From positions 1-31,696 of IMG/VR virus record IMGVR_UViG_3300036785_000006: a stretch of 31,696 nucleotides of DNA. One strand, written 5' to 3'. This document shows, piece by piece, positions 14,921 through 24,389 of the stretch (position 1 is its first letter; every line of letters begins with the position of its first letter). This stretch comes from a virus. The position numbers and the translations under genes were made by a program. Below the pieces are notes generated by a model, which saw only the letters and a program-made list of their open reading frames with translations, was not told where the DNA came from and made no database searches.

Positions 14921-17485
14921 TTACGGTCCTTTAGGTGTAGAGTAGTCACCGGTATCAGTAACAGAGCCAGTTAGACCAGGGTACTTCTGATTTTGATTAT
15001 TAGCTATATACGCACCCATCGTAGCATTCCTAGCGGCACGCACTACCGCTGCCATTCTATTAGGTGTAGCACGCTGAAGTAAGGAAGAAGCAAACTGGGG
15101 ATCAAGAATAGATCTCTGTACCAGAGCATCTACCTTACCTTGATTACTGAAATGTTCGGCTGCAAAGTGGATCAATCGAGAAGTAAAACCCGTCTCAGCA
15201 GGAACTGTACCGAGCTTACTCGTAGTATCCTTTGGAGTACCACCAGTACGGAGAAACTCTTGGGTTTCAAGTTCTTTCTGTATACGTCCAAGCGCGTTAC
15301 GCTGATCGTCACTAAGCAGTGTTGTCCCTTCAGTTTTCGCCAGTATATTCTTTATCGCTGTACTTTTGTTACCGGGCACTACATTACCCTGTTCATCTAT
15401 GGTAGCACCCGACTCACCTATAGTACTAATATGATCGGCCAAACCCGCACGCAAACCATCTATGGCGTTCTGATCGCCAGAGGCTAGCACACTATCGCGT
15501 AGTTCATTAAAGCCTTCAGCATTCTTCTTACCAAGTAAACTCGTGACCCTTGTTTGAACATCCGCACCCGGAGCCGAGACCTTATCAAGCTGGCTACCTT
15601 TGAAATCTTTGACATTAGAAGCCGCTTGCCGAATATCATTAATATCATTCTGTAATGCAGGGAACCGCTGCGCAAGCTGATCGTAGTCAGCATTCTTAAA
15701 ATCTTTTACTGCACCGGTATCCACCATACGCCGTAGCTGTTCACGCATAGCTTGTTCACTAGCATTCGGTCCTACCGCTTGGGTAAGCTGATCGGCCATA
15801 TCACCACCAGCCCCACCTTTCTGCACAAGCTGTTCCGGTAGTGCGGTATCACGCACATTAGGCTCATTATACTTACCGGTACCAAATGTATCACCAACCG
15901 GACCTTGTTCAAAAGTCTGACCCTGATACGCTCGTACCGCTTTTGCATCATTCAGTCGCCGAATATATTGGTTCGGTAAATCAGGTGCTACAGTCTTATT
16001 AATGGAACTCCGTAAGTCTTCCATAGCGGCAGCTTTTTCTGCCTCGCCACTCACTCTCGCATTACCAGCAAGATCAGCAAGCCTCTGGTCTATATTGGTA
16101 ACAGTCCTTGTATTCAAGTTACCTTCACCTAGAGTATCGAGCAAACCACTTATAACCCTATTAGCTTCAGCAGGAGCATCACCGCGTAAATCACCATACC
16201 ACTTTTGGCCCACGCGCTGTATCTGATTTATCAAGCTTTGTGGATCTGTCTTTACACTGATACCATTCTGTAAAACAGGATGACTGTACGCTTCAGCACT
16301 ATCAGCCTTAGCAGCATCATACGCTTCTGCTACTTTTCCACGTATGTCTCTACCACTGGTAGCTTGATCGACAAGACCACCGATCTTATTACGCGCCGCT
16401 ATCAGTACGTTAGAAAGCCCCGTCTTGATCGTCTGTCCTAGCGTTCCTACCGATCCAACGTCACCTGTGCCGAGTTGCGTTAATGCCGCCGCTGTACGCG
16501 CCTGTGCATTATCCTGCATACGAGCTTGAATATCATCACTTGGTACACTACGCTGTAAACCCGTTAACCCCCTATTACCCGCTACTTCCGCGAGAGTAGG
16601 ATTAACACCGGTAACTGGTGTAGGAGCATTAGCTATATTACTGATCGCTTGGCTCTGTGCCGCTTCATCACCAGCGGCACCCTTTAGTATCTTTGCTGCC
16701 GGTCCAAGTCCTTCGCCTATAGTATGACTAGCAATTTTACCAGCAGCCCGACCAGCAGCCTCCGCCGCAGTAGGTACCGCAATACCGGTAGCAAGCGCAC
16801 CTACCGATGCAGCAGCTTTCTCCCACCACGGAGCATTAGGATCAAGAATCTCCGGTAATGCACCTACCGTACCTGATGTTGCGCCAGCAACACCTTGAGT
16901 AGCTAAACGATCCGCCGCCGGTAATAATCTTGATGCAATACTCGCTGCCGCTGGCGCTGCACCCGCTGCACGCGCTGCCAATGCCTCTTCACCAATGCCC
17001 GGTATTAATGCAGCCGCGGCACCGCGAGTTGCCGCACTAGCAAACTTCTCACCGGTCGTTACAGGTTGAACAAAATGACTAGCGGCTTTATCCGTAATAC
17101 TTTGTACTAAATCTCCTGAGGTTGGCGCGCTACCACCCGACAGCCCACGCATCATAGCATTTGTAACCATTTGCTCCGGGTTCATAGCTTGCGATGCAAA
17201 TTGGGATACATCACCTAGCGCGTGCACAACATCCCCGAGACGCATAGAAAGCGTCTCACCCCATGTACGCGGCTTTTCCTCAGGAGCAGGAGCAGGGGTA
17301 GGAGTCGGACTTGGCGCGGGAGTTTCAGTAGCCGCCCTACTGCCACCATCCATACTAACAATCTTCTTACCGGGAAAATCCTTTGCAGCTTGACTAGCAA
17401 CATCTTGTGGCCCAGTCCCATCTGGCACACCACTATAGGTATGAACAGTACCGTCCGAAAATCTGACAGTAGGATTAAAGGGCAT
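14921..17485 (-). CDS. Large internal virion (DNA ejection) protein
   Basis: This encodes 854 residues. The N-terminal TVRFSDGTVHTYSGVPDGTGPQD is a small domain found at the start of podovirus internal virion proteins. A Pro/Ala linker (TPAPSPTPTPAPAP) follows, then a long Ala/Gly-rich helical body with amphipathic or weakly hydrophobic segments such as GVAGATSGTVGALPEIL and ASVGALATGIAVP that could insert into membranes. The rest is helical and rich in Gln, Asn and Asp, ending with NQNQKYPGLTGSVTDTG. No enzymatic motif was seen. It lies between the lysozyme-bearing protein and the tail fibre, the usual place for ejection proteins that form a channel across the envelope. The ribosome site is weak; the start is 9 bases past the previous stop. 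Confidence 0.72.
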   Translation of the reverse strand: MPFNPTVRFSDGTVHTYSGVPDGTGPQDVASQAAKDFPGKKIVSMDGGSRAATETPAPSPTPTPAPAPEEKPRTWGETLSMRLGDVVHALGDVSQFASQAMNPEQMVTNAMMRGLSGGSAPTSGDLVQSITDKAASHFVQPVTTGEKFASAATRGAAAALIPGIGEEALAARAAGAAPAAASIASRLLPAADRLATQGVAGATSGTVGALPEILDPNAPWWEKAAASVGALATGIAVPTAAEAAGRAAGKIASHTIGEGLGPAAKILKGAAGDEAAQSQAISNIANAPTPVTGVNPTLAEVAGNRGLTGLQRSVPSDDIQARMQDNAQARTAAALTQLGTGDVGSVGTLGQTIKTGLSNVLIAARNKIGGLVDQATSGRDIRGKVAEAYDAAKADSAEAYSHPVLQNGISVKTDPQSLINQIQRVGQKWYGDLRGDAPAEANRVISGLLDTLGEGNLNTRTVTNIDQRLADLAGNARVSGEAEKAAAMEDLRSSINKTVAPDLPNQYIRRLNDAKAVRAYQGQTFEQGPVGDTFGTGKYNEPNVRDTALPEQLVQKGGAGGDMADQLTQAVGPNASEQAMREQLRRMVDTGAVKDFKNADYDQLAQRFPALQNDINDIRQAASNVKDFKGSQLDKVSAPGADVQTRVTSLLGKKNAEGFNELRDSVLASGDQNAIDGLRAGLADHISTIGESGATIDEQGNVVPGNKSTAIKNILAKTEGTTLLSDDQRNALGRIQKELETQEFLRTGGTPKDTTSKLGTVPAETGFTSRLIHFAAEHFSNQGKVDALVQRSILDPQFASSLLQRATPNRMAAVVRAARNATMGAYIANNQNQKYPGLTGSVTDTGDYSTPKGP

Positions 17486-17494
17486 AGCGATTGC

Positions 17495-19591
17495 TCACTT
17501 CTTTTGTCCCTGTCCCGGCCAGTTAGAAACTGTCCCACCACCTGGTAAATTACCGGCTACTACAGGACCCCCTGTGTAGGTACTACCAGAGTTAATAAAT
17601 GCTGCGTACGGATTATCGGGAGGTGCGAGCCTATCCTTACCATAGGTATTCTCGTATGACTGATTTTCCCTACTTGTGTAATCTCTCTGGCTTCCAAGAA
17701 GATCAGTTACCGTCTTAGCACTTGTCCATAGACTCGGGTTATACCGAGCAAATATAGCCTGTTCACCGGGGGCCATTGCTTTAACGCCACCTGCTGCAAC
17801 TTCTACCTGCGAAGCAACACGCTGTACCATCGCGCGGGTTGTTGCGCCATCAGGGTCCACTTTATTAGCCGCTTCTGGCCCCATAGCTCCATATGCTACA
17901 CTAAATGACTGTGGCCGCGCTTGTACCGCTTTAATCGCATCATCCACCGCCTGAATACTAGCATTATTCTGACCCCACCTATCACGGATTTTCGGCGGTA
18001 CTTTGAAATTCGCTGCATCAGCTCTAATCTGTGCCTCACGTATCGCCGCATTCTCTTCCTGTGTCTTCAAGGACGTATCATACCCAAACTTCTGCGCAGC
18101 TTGCCCTTGCGCGATCTGAGCACCATACTGCGCTTGATCCATCGTACGATTACCAGCAAGCGCAGCGGTACGCTCATCAAACGGTTGCGCATACGCTTTA
18201 GCTGCTTCGGTATTGTAAAGGTTCTGCTGCGATTGTTCAAGTATATCACCGCGAGCCGCAGCCGCTCGGTACGCTTCCATCTTAGCCGCCTGATCTTCGG
18301 TAAGACCTTGCTCTATCGTGGGTTGCGCCACCATGTACGCGAGAGCTGAGTTACCAGCCATACTTGGATTAGCCAGTATGTTATCAGCTATACTCAAGCG
18401 AGACGACTGCACACGATCTGGAAGAGGAATAGGAGTAGGCGCTGTCGGCGGTGGTGGTGCTGCCGCAACAGCCTCATGCGGGGCAGTTGGTATTGCTACA
18501 GAGATTGGCTTGCCATCCGGTCCAACACCGCCAACAGCGACATTACCGGTACCACCGGTAACACCCATGCCTAATGCTTGTTGCCCACGCCGTATATCCC
18601 CACGCGCACCCTCTGGCCCCGGACGCATATAATTACGCACAAAAGCATTCAGTACGCTGGGAGCATCCTGAGCAGCTAATACCGATGCTCCACCGGGATC
18701 GCCACCTTGCAGTTCTTTATGTACATACTCTAGCTGTTGATCCATTGTCGGGTTGTCGCCGAACATAGCTCGCAAACCCGTTTGCCTTGATCCACGCCAT
18801 TGACCTAAACCCATCGCACCTGATCCGCCGCCAGCACTATTAAAGGCATTAGGATCGCTCCCACTCTCTGCCTGAATACCGGCTGCAATCCCCCGTGCCT
18901 GTTCAGGGGTATAACCTTTGTTAGTAAAGAAATTTACTATGTAACCATTAAGCCCACTTCCACCGGAACCTTGTGAACTAGTAGACCCCGTATCCCCCGC
19001 TGGTGCGGGAGCCGGGGTACCCGTAGGGTTTGTTGGTATCATAGGCGCACTGGGCGCTCCCTGCGTGAGTGGACGCTGTACAAGTCCGGCACCACCGGTA
19101 ACATCACCGGGCGATGAAACCCCTGTCATACCGGCGGTAGGAGGTTGCCATGCTTGCGGGTCAACTTGCGTACCCGTTAATGCTCCTGCTACACCACCTA
19201 CCGGTGATCTAGGCATAGCAGACGCAAGAGCGGTTGGTACTCCTTGCTGATCTTGCCGCCACTGAGTATAGCCTTTATTGTATGCATCTGTACCTTTACC
19301 CTCAGCGGCTATATAAGGAACCATATCCCTTTTCATAAGGTAGCCACCAGCTACACCAGATAACGCCCGAGCAAGCCCTTCGGCGATACCACCGCGTACA
19401 GGAGCAAAGTTACTACCTTGAGCTAACAAGTTAGTATCAATACCAATACCGGGATCTTGCGCTAGACGAGCATTCAAACCCGGTAAAGCACCTAAGTACA
19501 TCTTACCGTCATTACTAGGCAACAAGCCCTGCGCAGCGAGTTGTGAGTTCGCCGCTGCCTGTTGTTCGGGTGTAAGAGGCATAGCAGGCAT
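17495..19591 (-). CDS. Virion protein with phage tail lysozyme domain
   Basis: This encodes 698 residues. After a Pro/Gly-rich N-terminal third, residues about 210-340 form a phage tail lysozyme domain (Phage_lysozyme2 type): IVNFFTNKGYTPEQARGIAAG, then QAESGSDPNAF with the likely catalytic Glu, then GAMGLGQWRGSRQTGL. The C-terminal half is helical and Gln/Ala-rich, as expected for an internal or ejected virion protein. The role is local digestion of peptidoglycan during DNA entry rather than lysis at the end of infection. The start is one base after the previous gene's TAA, with AAGG as ribosome site; a second ATG at 19582 is also possible. Flanking genes encode other ejection proteins. Confidence 0.85.
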   Translation of the reverse strand: MPAMPLTPEQQAAANSQLAAQGLLPSNDGKMYLGALPGLNARLAQDPGIGIDTNLLAQGSNFAPVRGGIAEGLARALSGVAGGYLMKRDMVPYIAAEGKGTDAYNKGYTQWRQDQQGVPTALASAMPRSPVGGVAGALTGTQVDPQAWQPPTAGMTGVSSPGDVTGGAGLVQRPLTQGAPSAPMIPTNPTGTPAPAPAGDTGSTSSQGSGGSGLNGYIVNFFTNKGYTPEQARGIAAGIQAESGSDPNAFNSAGGGSGAMGLGQWRGSRQTGLRAMFGDNPTMDQQLEYVHKELQGGDPGGASVLAAQDAPSVLNAFVRNYMRPGPEGARGDIRRGQQALGMGVTGGTGNVAVGGVGPDGKPISVAIPTAPHEAVAAAPPPPTAPTPIPLPDRVQSSRLSIADNILANPSMAGNSALAYMVAQPTIEQGLTEDQAAKMEAYRAAAARGDILEQSQQNLYNTEAAKAYAQPFDERTAALAGNRTMDQAQYGAQIAQGQAAQKFGYDTSLKTQEENAAIREAQIRADAANFKVPPKIRDRWGQNNASIQAVDDAIKAVQARPQSFSVAYGAMGPEAANKVDPDGATTRAMVQRVASQVEVAAGGVKAMAPGEQAIFARYNPSLWTSAKTVTDLLGSQRDYTSRENQSYENTYGKDRLAPPDNPYAAFINSGSTYTGGPVVAGNLPGGGTVSNWPGQGQKK

Positions 19592-19592
19592 A

Positions 19593-20930
19593 TTACCAAA
19601 CCTTTCCGTAGTCCACCATCAGATACCCTGATGGGTCTGTCAGTACCGCACTTGGACGTACCGATAGAACTTCATCCGCCATAACGCCAAACCGGACAGT
19701 AGTATCACCGATGTAGCGAAATACATAAGTTTTAATGCCATTAGCCAATTTACCGATCTGTTGAATACGAGCCTTCAACCTACGATCCGAATGCAAGAGT
19801 GCTGCACCACCTAAGCTACCGGCTAACCCAAACACACTGCCAAGCGCAGATTGTTGTTGCGCCAACTGTTGCTGATACGTTTGCTCCTGTTGACCGTACT
19901 GTGTTTCTACCAAACCAGCATAGTTCACTGGCGCTTGCTGTGATTGAGCATACTGAGCAAATTGTGGGTTCTGTACACCACCAGCCTGTCCCATTAATGC
20001 AGAAACATCATTCAATGGCATATTACGCAGGTACGCGGCTTCCTGTATCTGCTGCTGCCGAGCTTGATTATTAAAGGTTGCATTCGCTTGCGCTTGTGCA
20101 GCCGACTGCTGCTGTGCAGTATTACCGAATGATGCTTGCTGTAAGTTCTGCTGATTAGCTTGTGCTTGCGCTTGGTTCGCGAACTGTCCTTGGGTAGTAT
20201 CTTCACCCACCGCTTGTTGCCTCGCCGATAACGCAAGACCAAATAAGCGTGACTGTTCCGCACCGCCCGCCTGAATACCGGAGTAATTGGCTTGGTTGTA
20301 TGCGTCCGTCTTTGCCATGTTGAATTGCTGCATGGCTCGCTGATACGCAGCACTATTCTGTGAGACACCTTCGCCAGCCAACTTAGACTCAAGTTGGTTC
20401 TGTTCTGTTTGAAATTGTGGATCGAGGCGCGAGGTAGCTTGCTTATACAGAGCATCACTTACCTGCTGTGCTTGTGCACCAAAATCTGAAGAACCGGGTA
20501 GTGCTGGCGCGTTACCGAAGTCCAATGACGACTGAACATTACCACCGGTACCGTATGAGTTCTGTATAGGACCGGTATTAAAGCCAGTCTGTAGGGGCGT
20601 CATACCAGCGTATGAGAATGGCGTCGACTGCGCTTGAGCTACATTATTAATGTTACTCTGCGCCAGATTAGCTAACGAATTTGACACACCAGTCTGTGTG
20701 TTATATAATTGTTGCTGCCCCGGACTATATGTCTGATTACTGGTATACTGTGGCGTCCCATCAGGATTAGTACCGGTCTGATTAAAAGTCAAAGAGCCTT
20801 GCGGAGTATTCTGATTGATGCGGTTCATTTCGGCGTTGGTTATCGCCGTCTGCTGGTTCATCTGCGCTTGTTGCGCCGCCACCGCGCTCGGATCGGGCGG
20901 CGTCGGTGCCTGCGGTGTCGATTTGCCCAT
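19593..20930 (-). CDS. Gln/Asn-rich internal virion protein with S74-like C-terminal domain
   Basis: This encodes 445 residues. The first 320 are dominated by Gln, Asn, Ala and Ser and look helical (QQAQMNQQTAITNAEMNRINQN, then long runs like QANQQNLQQ). The C-terminus has LLHSDRRLKARIQQIG, then NGIKTYVFRY, FGVMADEV, and ends YLMVDYGKVW. This is the short chaperone-like endosialidase/S74 domain with Ser381-Asp382 at the cut site, found at the ends of many phage structural proteins. AGAGGA 8 bases upstream supports the ATG. Its first 149 bases overlap, in another frame, the end of the GNAT gene. It is likely an ejection or tail-core protein released by self-cleavage. Confidence 0.75.
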   Translation of the reverse strand: MGKSTPQAPTPPDPSAVAAQQAQMNQQTAITNAEMNRINQNTPQGSLTFNQTGTNPDGTPQYTSNQTYSPGQQQLYNTQTGVSNSLANLAQSNINNVAQAQSTPFSYAGMTPLQTGFNTGPIQNSYGTGGNVQSSLDFGNAPALPGSSDFGAQAQQVSDALYKQATSRLDPQFQTEQNQLESKLAGEGVSQNSAAYQRAMQQFNMAKTDAYNQANYSGIQAGGAEQSRLFGLALSARQQAVGEDTTQGQFANQAQAQANQQNLQQASFGNTAQQQSAAQAQANATFNNQARQQQIQEAAYLRNMPLNDVSALMGQAGGVQNPQFAQYAQSQQAPVNYAGLVETQYGQQEQTYQQQLAQQQSALGSVFGLAGSLGGAALLHSDRRLKARIQQIGKLANGIKTYVFRYIGDTTVRFGVMADEVLSVRPSAVLTDPSGYLMVDYGKVW

Positions 20931-21363
20931 TCTCGCGATCCTCTAAGTAACGGCATTCGCTGGCTAATAGGCCATAGATCAGAGCATCTTTAATGCCATC
21001 ATAGCCTAACCGCAAATTACCCTCAAGGGTGAAACCAAGCGCATTAAGGAACTCCCGGCAACGCCTGTTACTCTTCTTAGTAATACTGGTACAACGCGCA
21101 CAACCTAACTGTTGAAACACATATTGGAACACTCCGCGTACAACATCTGGTTGCCATGCTATAGGCGTTTCGGCTGCACAAGATATCTGACAGTCATGCC
21201 CACGATACTCGGATATCACCACACCCGCCACAAAATGCCCAACATCATTAATAACTGCAAAGGCAGTTACCATAGACAAATCAGGATTAAAGTTCACCCC
21301 GGCCATTTCACCAACATACTTACATACCAAACGGGTATTTGGTCCTGCCGAAATAAGTTTCAT
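20782..21363 (-). CDS. GNAT-family acetyltransferase of phage type
   Basis: This encodes 193 residues. The core (residues about 35-145) has the GNAT order: a strand with AFAVINDVGHFVAGVV, then a Arg/Cys-rich helix (KKSNRRCREFLNALGF), the EGNLRLGYDG strand and the IYGLLASECRYL end typical of the small acetyltransferases found in late operons of podoviruses. The usual family ends near ECRYL. Here about 50 polar residues follow (TAGTDAARSERGGGATSADE and more), read from the same DNA as the start of the virion gene at 20930 in another frame. The start overlaps the preceding stop as ATGA. The target is unknown; acetylation of a virion or host protein is a guess. Confidence 0.82.
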   Translation of the reverse strand: MKLISAGPNTRLVCKYVGEMAGVNFNPDLSMVTAFAVINDVGHFVAGVVISEYRGHDCQISCAAETPIAWQPDVVRGVFQYVFQQLGCARCTSITKKSNRRCREFLNALGFTLEGNLRLGYDGIKDALIYGLLASECRYLEDRENGQIDTAGTDAARSERGGGATSADEPADGDNQRRNEPHQSEYSARLFDF

Positions 21364-22937
21364 CCCAGTAATCCCTCCGCTTCCTCATACAAGTGTTGGG
21401 TAGCAAACCACTCCAAGGTCGAACCTTTAAGTTGTCCTTGAACCCATATAGATCCTGCTACCCCATATTGATTAAATGACTGGATCAAATGTTGAGTATA
21501 CGCACCAGCACCCCATATATCAACATCCCATGATGCATAGTCCCAAACTCCATCAGCACCGGGATCGAGCGTACCAGAAGACGGTAGCGGAGCACTCTCC
21601 TTAAAATCTACCGACAGATTGGCCGTCAAGGAGATTGCCGTTTCCGAGGCCATTAAGAACGTCGCCCAATGGAACTGTTTGTATCCCATACCACCATAGT
21701 AGTTATACGCAGTCTTAGCCACCCAATTAATCGGACTACCGTTATCATCAGTCCCTACAGCCGCTTGACGTACCGAACCATCATAACGCCCATAGTATAG
21801 CATATCGTTAGCAACACACCAACAAAGCGCATTAATTTCACTAGAATACATATTCCCCCATGCTTGGGTAGTTGTATTCATAATAAAGTGATTATAAGTA
21901 CTCGCTATATTAGATGTGGCTGGTACCGATACTATCAACCAACCGGACTTCGCAAATAATTTCATACACCAACCATATACGTTACTATAGATATTATGGT
22001 TGAGAAGTATATTACCGAGTTTTGAAGTAAGTGCTGTTAGCTCAAATCTGGTATCAACTGTCTTTCTAATCTCAGAGAACTGTATAGCGCCTTGCTGCGT
22101 AAGAACTACTAAGTCCCCACCATAATCTTCGAGACACTTACGCCCGACAGGAGGTGCAGACTTATACTTGCCAGCAAGTGTCCATGCTGTTGCATCACCG
22201 GGATCAAGCCCCTGATACATTAGGTATTCACCCTTACTTGTAATGAATATTATGTAGTCAGCAGGACCGTCACCAGCATCTATTGAAAATGTTGCTATGG
22301 ACCTAAGATACCCGCCTCTCGTCGCGATCTGACCTAAATCAAACCACTCCATCGCACCTTGTATCTGGCCCGGCGGTAAGTAGTAAAAACCCAACTTACC
22401 CTGAGTACCCCAAAATAAACGGCCCATATAGGACCATACATAATTTAATAGCGCAGCAGCCTCATTAAGTCCGGTAAATACCAAATCAGTGACAGCAGTA
22501 CCGTTATACGAGAATGGCGTATCATCATTTTCAGTAGTAACAATCAAGAACTGAGCATTATCAGCGGTAGTAGAGAACATGACTGATATTGTCTCTTGGC
22601 CGTGCAAGCCTGTCTTCACAGTTACCGGAGTTGTCCCACTAGAAACATTAACATAATGCCCGTCACCAGTAAGCGCAAATATCTGATCAGCGGTAAGACC
22701 CCCCGAATAAACATCAAGTGAGTACACACCACCAAATCCTAGTGGAGCCGAATGTACCGCAACACCCGGTCGCACCTTACATGAAGTTGTACCGGGGAGC
22801 ATATTATCCAATTGATACGCTTCATTCTCAGCCATAGCCGCTTTAGCATCACGACCATTAAGACCGCCGACGGGAGCCGGTATCGACTTTGGTTTACTGC
22901 GTTGAGCAGGACTAATGTCAATGCCTTCATAAAGCAT
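21360..22937 (-). CDS. Head-closure or packaged-DNA stabilisation protein (beta-propeller type)
   Basis: This encodes 525 residues. The N-terminus SIPAPVGGLNGRDAKAAM...AYQLDNMLPGTTSCKVRPGV matches a widespread N-terminal signature of podovirus connector-plug proteins that have a beta-propeller-like body. The rest consists of short beta strands with repeated Trp/Tyr pairs (YVWSYMGRLFWGTQGK, LCWCVANDMLYYGRYDG). It lies directly after the tubular adaptor, with TAATG overlap at its start, and before the GNAT gene (ATGA). The role is inferred from position and N-terminal pattern: sealing the portal-adaptor channel after packaging and attaching the tail needle or fibres. Confidence 0.7.
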   Translation of the reverse strand: MLYEGIDISPAQRSKPKSIPAPVGGLNGRDAKAAMAENEAYQLDNMLPGTTSCKVRPGVAVHSAPLGFGGVYSLDVYSGGLTADQIFALTGDGHYVNVSSGTTPVTVKTGLHGQETISVMFSTTADNAQFLIVTTENDDTPFSYNGTAVTDLVFTGLNEAAALLNYVWSYMGRLFWGTQGKLGFYYLPPGQIQGAMEWFDLGQIATRGGYLRSIATFSIDAGDGPADYIIFITSKGEYLMYQGLDPGDATAWTLAGKYKSAPPVGRKCLEDYGGDLVVLTQQGAIQFSEIRKTVDTRFELTALTSKLGNILLNHNIYSNVYGWCMKLFAKSGWLIVSVPATSNIASTYNHFIMNTTTQAWGNMYSSEINALCWCVANDMLYYGRYDGSVRQAAVGTDDNGSPINWVAKTAYNYYGGMGYKQFHWATFLMASETAISLTANLSVDFKESAPLPSSGTLDPGADGVWDYASWDVDIWGAGAYTQHLIQSFNQYGVAGSIWVQGQLKGSTLEWFATQHLYEEAEGLLG

Positions 22938-23671
22938 TAGGTACCCCCGATAGGCCCAAGACCTATGTATCCGTTGGTAAGCGGCGGATAGTCCACAACC
23001 TGCCTACCGACAGCAATATCTCCCGGCCCGAGATACTGAGCAAAGCGTGTCTTAAGCGCCGCATTGAACTCGGCAAGCTCTGCGGTGAAATCCAGACCTT
23101 TCTTGGAACGCCAGCGCCACGATAGACCAAGTTCAACAACTTCCTCATCTATTACCGCTATGTCACTATCAATCACATAAGCACTCTTGGGATTTCCAGT
23201 AGCGTCCATAGCTATATTATTAGTAACATACATGAACACCAAATCTTCAGGAGCGGTAGGCGTCGGAGCCACTACAAAGTTCATACCGAGACGATCTATC
23301 CGAAAGCTGGTGAACCACGGTGTCCAGTAGCCAGCATAGGCACCATAGCCGCCATACATAACCCGATACCACTCAGTAGGCATCATAGTACCTTTGAGCT
23401 GATAGTACTTACTCTTATTCCACGCACTGCCTACGACCCAGTGGTGGAAATCAGCCGGTAGTGGGTAAGCTGCCTGATTTGGTACCGTTGTAAATACATA
23501 CTCCTTGACCAGTTCCGGCCAGTTATTCTTAAATGAAACCGATTTCAGTACCTTATTAATCAGCGCGAACGATTGCCGCATATTCTGATCCTGATTGCCC
23601 GCCACTCCTACCGACGGTGCTGGCCAGCCGTTGCTGTCCATTACAGTCTTGACAACAGACAACATGGTCAT
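22937..23671 (-). CDS. Tail tubular protein A-like adaptor
   Basis: This encodes 244 residues. It resembles T7 gp11-type adaptors: a helical start (VVKTVMDSNGW...MRQSFALINKVLKSV), a central beta region (TVPNQAAYPLPADFHHWVVGSAWNKSKYYQL) and a C-terminal helix with IDEEVVELGLSWRWRSKKG and EFNAALKTRFAQY. Such proteins form a dodecameric ring under the portal. AGGAG precedes the ATG by 9 bases. Position two genes after the capsid protein and before the head-closure gene agrees with this role. Its TAA overlaps the next ATG as TAATG. Confidence 0.78.
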   Translation of the reverse strand: MTMLSVVKTVMDSNGWPAPSVGVAGNQDQNMRQSFALINKVLKSVSFKNNWPELVKEYVFTTVPNQAAYPLPADFHHWVVGSAWNKSKYYQLKGTMMPTEWYRVMYGGYGAYAGYWTPWFTSFRIDRLGMNFVVAPTPTAPEDLVFMYVTNNIAMDATGNPKSAYVIDSDIAVIDEEVVELGLSWRWRSKKGLDFTAELAEFNAALKTRFAQYLGPGDIAVGRQVVDYPPLTNGYIGLGPIGGT

Positions 23672-23681
23672 TTTGGTACTC

Positions 23682-24329
23682 CTAGATGATATCGGCTAAT
23701 TTACCGGTTTCACCGAGCCTATTGGTCAATTCTGTCATCTTGGCATTAAGCTCTTTAAGACTATTCTGTAGCCGCTCATTCTCTACGCGCAGGTTATCTA
23801 CCTCACCCACGAGCTTAGACGTATCAGCACTACCGGCAGCAGCGGCAAGCCACTCTTTCGCCTGTTCGCGTAGTTCACGCGCACCGAGGCCAAGATATGT
23901 CATATTGCCATCTGATAGCCCTGCGAGAGCTTCAACAGTAAAGATATTGGAAGCTGCCAGTGTCGCCTGTAGGCCACGATCTATACGCGGCCACATCTTT
24001 AATGGCGTTCCACCTAGATCACGCTGTTGTTCATTCGCTTTAAAGCGTTCCACATACTCACGCATTTCATCATACTTATATGATTTCATACTAGGATCAG
24101 GGTTGCCAGTCACATCCCGCGATTGTTCGGAGAACGTACGCTCAATCTCGAACCGAGGAGTAGAAGCTTTCTGACCGGGAGTAATAACATCACAGTACAA
24201 GATCGTATCGAAGATCGCTCTACCGGACATAACCGATGCTGCTTCATTCTTTTCACTATCGTAGAAGAAGCGTAGTATGGAGCCGTCAGGACCACTCATC
24301 ATACCTTCTGTAAACATACCCATATCCAT
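23682..24329 (-). CDS. Structural protein with C-terminal coiled coil, unknown role
   Basis: This encodes 215 residues. The first half has FRFEIERTFSEQ-like charged beta/helix text (RFEIERTFSEQSRDVTGNPD). A middle helix-hairpin-helix-like stretch follows (AASNIFTVEALAGLSDGNMTYLGLGARELREQAKEWL), similar to a DNA-binding or oligomerisation motif seen in phage proteins at this locus. The last 45 residues form a strong heptad coiled coil (VGEVDNLRVENERLQNSL). Such proteins are common between the capsid and adaptor genes in podoviruses but have no named function that I know. AGGAG upstream supports the start. It is separated from the capsid gene by an intrinsic terminator, so its dose may be lower than that of capsid protein. 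Confidence 0.65.
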   Translation of the reverse strand: MDMGMFTEGMMSGPDGSILRFFYDSEKNEAASVMSGRAIFDTILYCDVITPGQKASTPRFEIERTFSEQSRDVTGNPDPSMKSYKYDEMREYVERFKANEQQRDLGGTPLKMWPRIDRGLQATLAASNIFTVEALAGLSDGNMTYLGLGARELREQAKEWLAAAAGSADTSKLVGEVDNLRVENERLQNSLKELNAKMTELTNRLGETGKLADII

Positions 24330-24340
24330 AATACGCTCCT

Positions 24341-24381
24341 AAAAAGGTGGGACGGGCAGCTCGCCAAGAAATACCCGCCCC
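24341..24381 (-). terminator. Intrinsic terminator after the major capsid gene
   Basis: Read on the minus strand, GGGGCGGG pairs with CCCGTCCC (plus positions 24374-24381 and 24349-24356, one G-U pair, 17-base loop) and is followed by ACCTTTTT (plus-strand A-run at 24341-24345). It sits 8 bases past the capsid stop codon. It probably attenuates late transcription so that capsid mRNA exceeds the tail genes downstream. Confidence 0.8.
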
Positions 24382-24389
24382 ATAGGGGG

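Noticed and set aside
14920-14949. Longer start for the tail fibre at 14949
   Set aside because: It would overlap the previous gene without a ribosome site. The ATG at 14919 has AAGGA and begins with the conserved fibre module.
23686-24174. 162-residue plus frame opposite the coiled-coil protein
   Set aside because: Ser/Arg-rich shadow of a gene with a strong ribosome site on the other strand.
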